Made by a program: the position numbers and the translations under genes. From Victivallis sp. Marseille-Q1083 (lineage in GTDB: Bacteria; Verrucomicrobiota; Lentisphaeria; Victivallales; Victivallaceae), in the NCBI RefSeq assembly GCF_903645315.1, contig NZ_CAHJXL010000001.1, positions 1,788,001 to 1,852,000 of the forward strand: a DNA stretch of 64,000 nucleotides, given 5' to 3'. This document shows positions 63,986 to 64,000 of the stretch, in pieces; the first letter of the stretch is position 1; each line of letters begins with the position of its first letter. The notes below the pieces were generated by a model. That model ran no database searches. It was not told the DNA's origin and saw nothing but the letters and a program-made list of their open reading frames with translations.

Positions 63986-64000
63986 GATGCTGATAAAGCG
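63986..64000 (+). repeat. Second copy of operator half-site, cut by window edge
   Basis: GATGCTGATAAAGCG repeats 63849-63863 exactly. It may be a second operator, or the start of a gene (ATGCTGATAAAG), which the window end hides. Confidence 0.4.

Overview
The window looks like a chromosomal segment of a Lentisphaerota bacterium close to Victivallis. This is inferred from the 16S sequence, the GC-rich protein-coding genes, the lone [24 protein letters not shown]-type pseudopilin genes and the density of glycoside hydrolase genes. No species can be named from sequence reading alone. No phage, plasmid backbone, complete insertion sequence or CRISPR array is visible.

Housekeeping regions. Left part: the start of a secreted DUF1343/NamZ protein running off the edge, a stand-alone rpsD, and a complete rRNA operon (16S, tRNA-Ala, tRNA-Ile, 23S, 5S) with long processing stems around 16S and 23S. 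It is followed by mnmE, a large MscS-type channel, thyX, an aldo/keto reductase and a MATE exporter. Middle: a second MATE exporter with a short leader ORF, an ExbB-ExbD-TonB/TolA-like operon with the remnant of a duplicated TonB C-terminus, a ROK sugar kinase and tRNA-Leu. Right part: an AEC transporter, uvrA, a TolC-type lipoprotein, a PurF-like protein lacking the usual Cys1, an AraC regulator, a repeat lipoprotein and a YeiH-type membrane protein.

Carbohydrate regions. Four times the window shows the same module: a LacI or GntR/LacI-type regulator, one solitary pseudopilin-like protein, and one or more large glycosidase-like proteins, most of them with signal peptides. The copies are LacI/pseudopilin/hydrolase at 21391-16484 (minus strand); GntR/pseudopilin/hydrolase at 21783-25687 (divergent from the first); pseudopilin/GntR/hydrolase/GH42/helical-barrel protein at 33444-41152; and pseudopilin/two hydrolases/LacI/small ORF/hydrolase at 45579-53425. 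Three of these modules start from near-identical promoters (TTGAC-N17-TATAMT with a TGC extended -10), and a fourth such promoter with a palindromic operator sits at the right edge of the window. Between modules lie two GH20 hexosaminidases and a two-domain esterase (alpha/beta-hydrolase plus SGNH). Together these suggest an organism that degrades complex glycans outside the cell, senses the released sugars with one dedicated regulator per locus, and finishes digestion in the cytoplasm. No pilus or type II secretion machinery is present here, so the role of the pseudopilins is open; the repeated regulator-pseudopilin-hydrolase unit is the most interesting feature of the window.

Smaller points of interest are a 161-bp MITE-like element with 18-bp perfect inverted ends, a hairpin repeat shared by the 16S-tRNA spacer and a distant intergenic region, and several clear operators and terminators.
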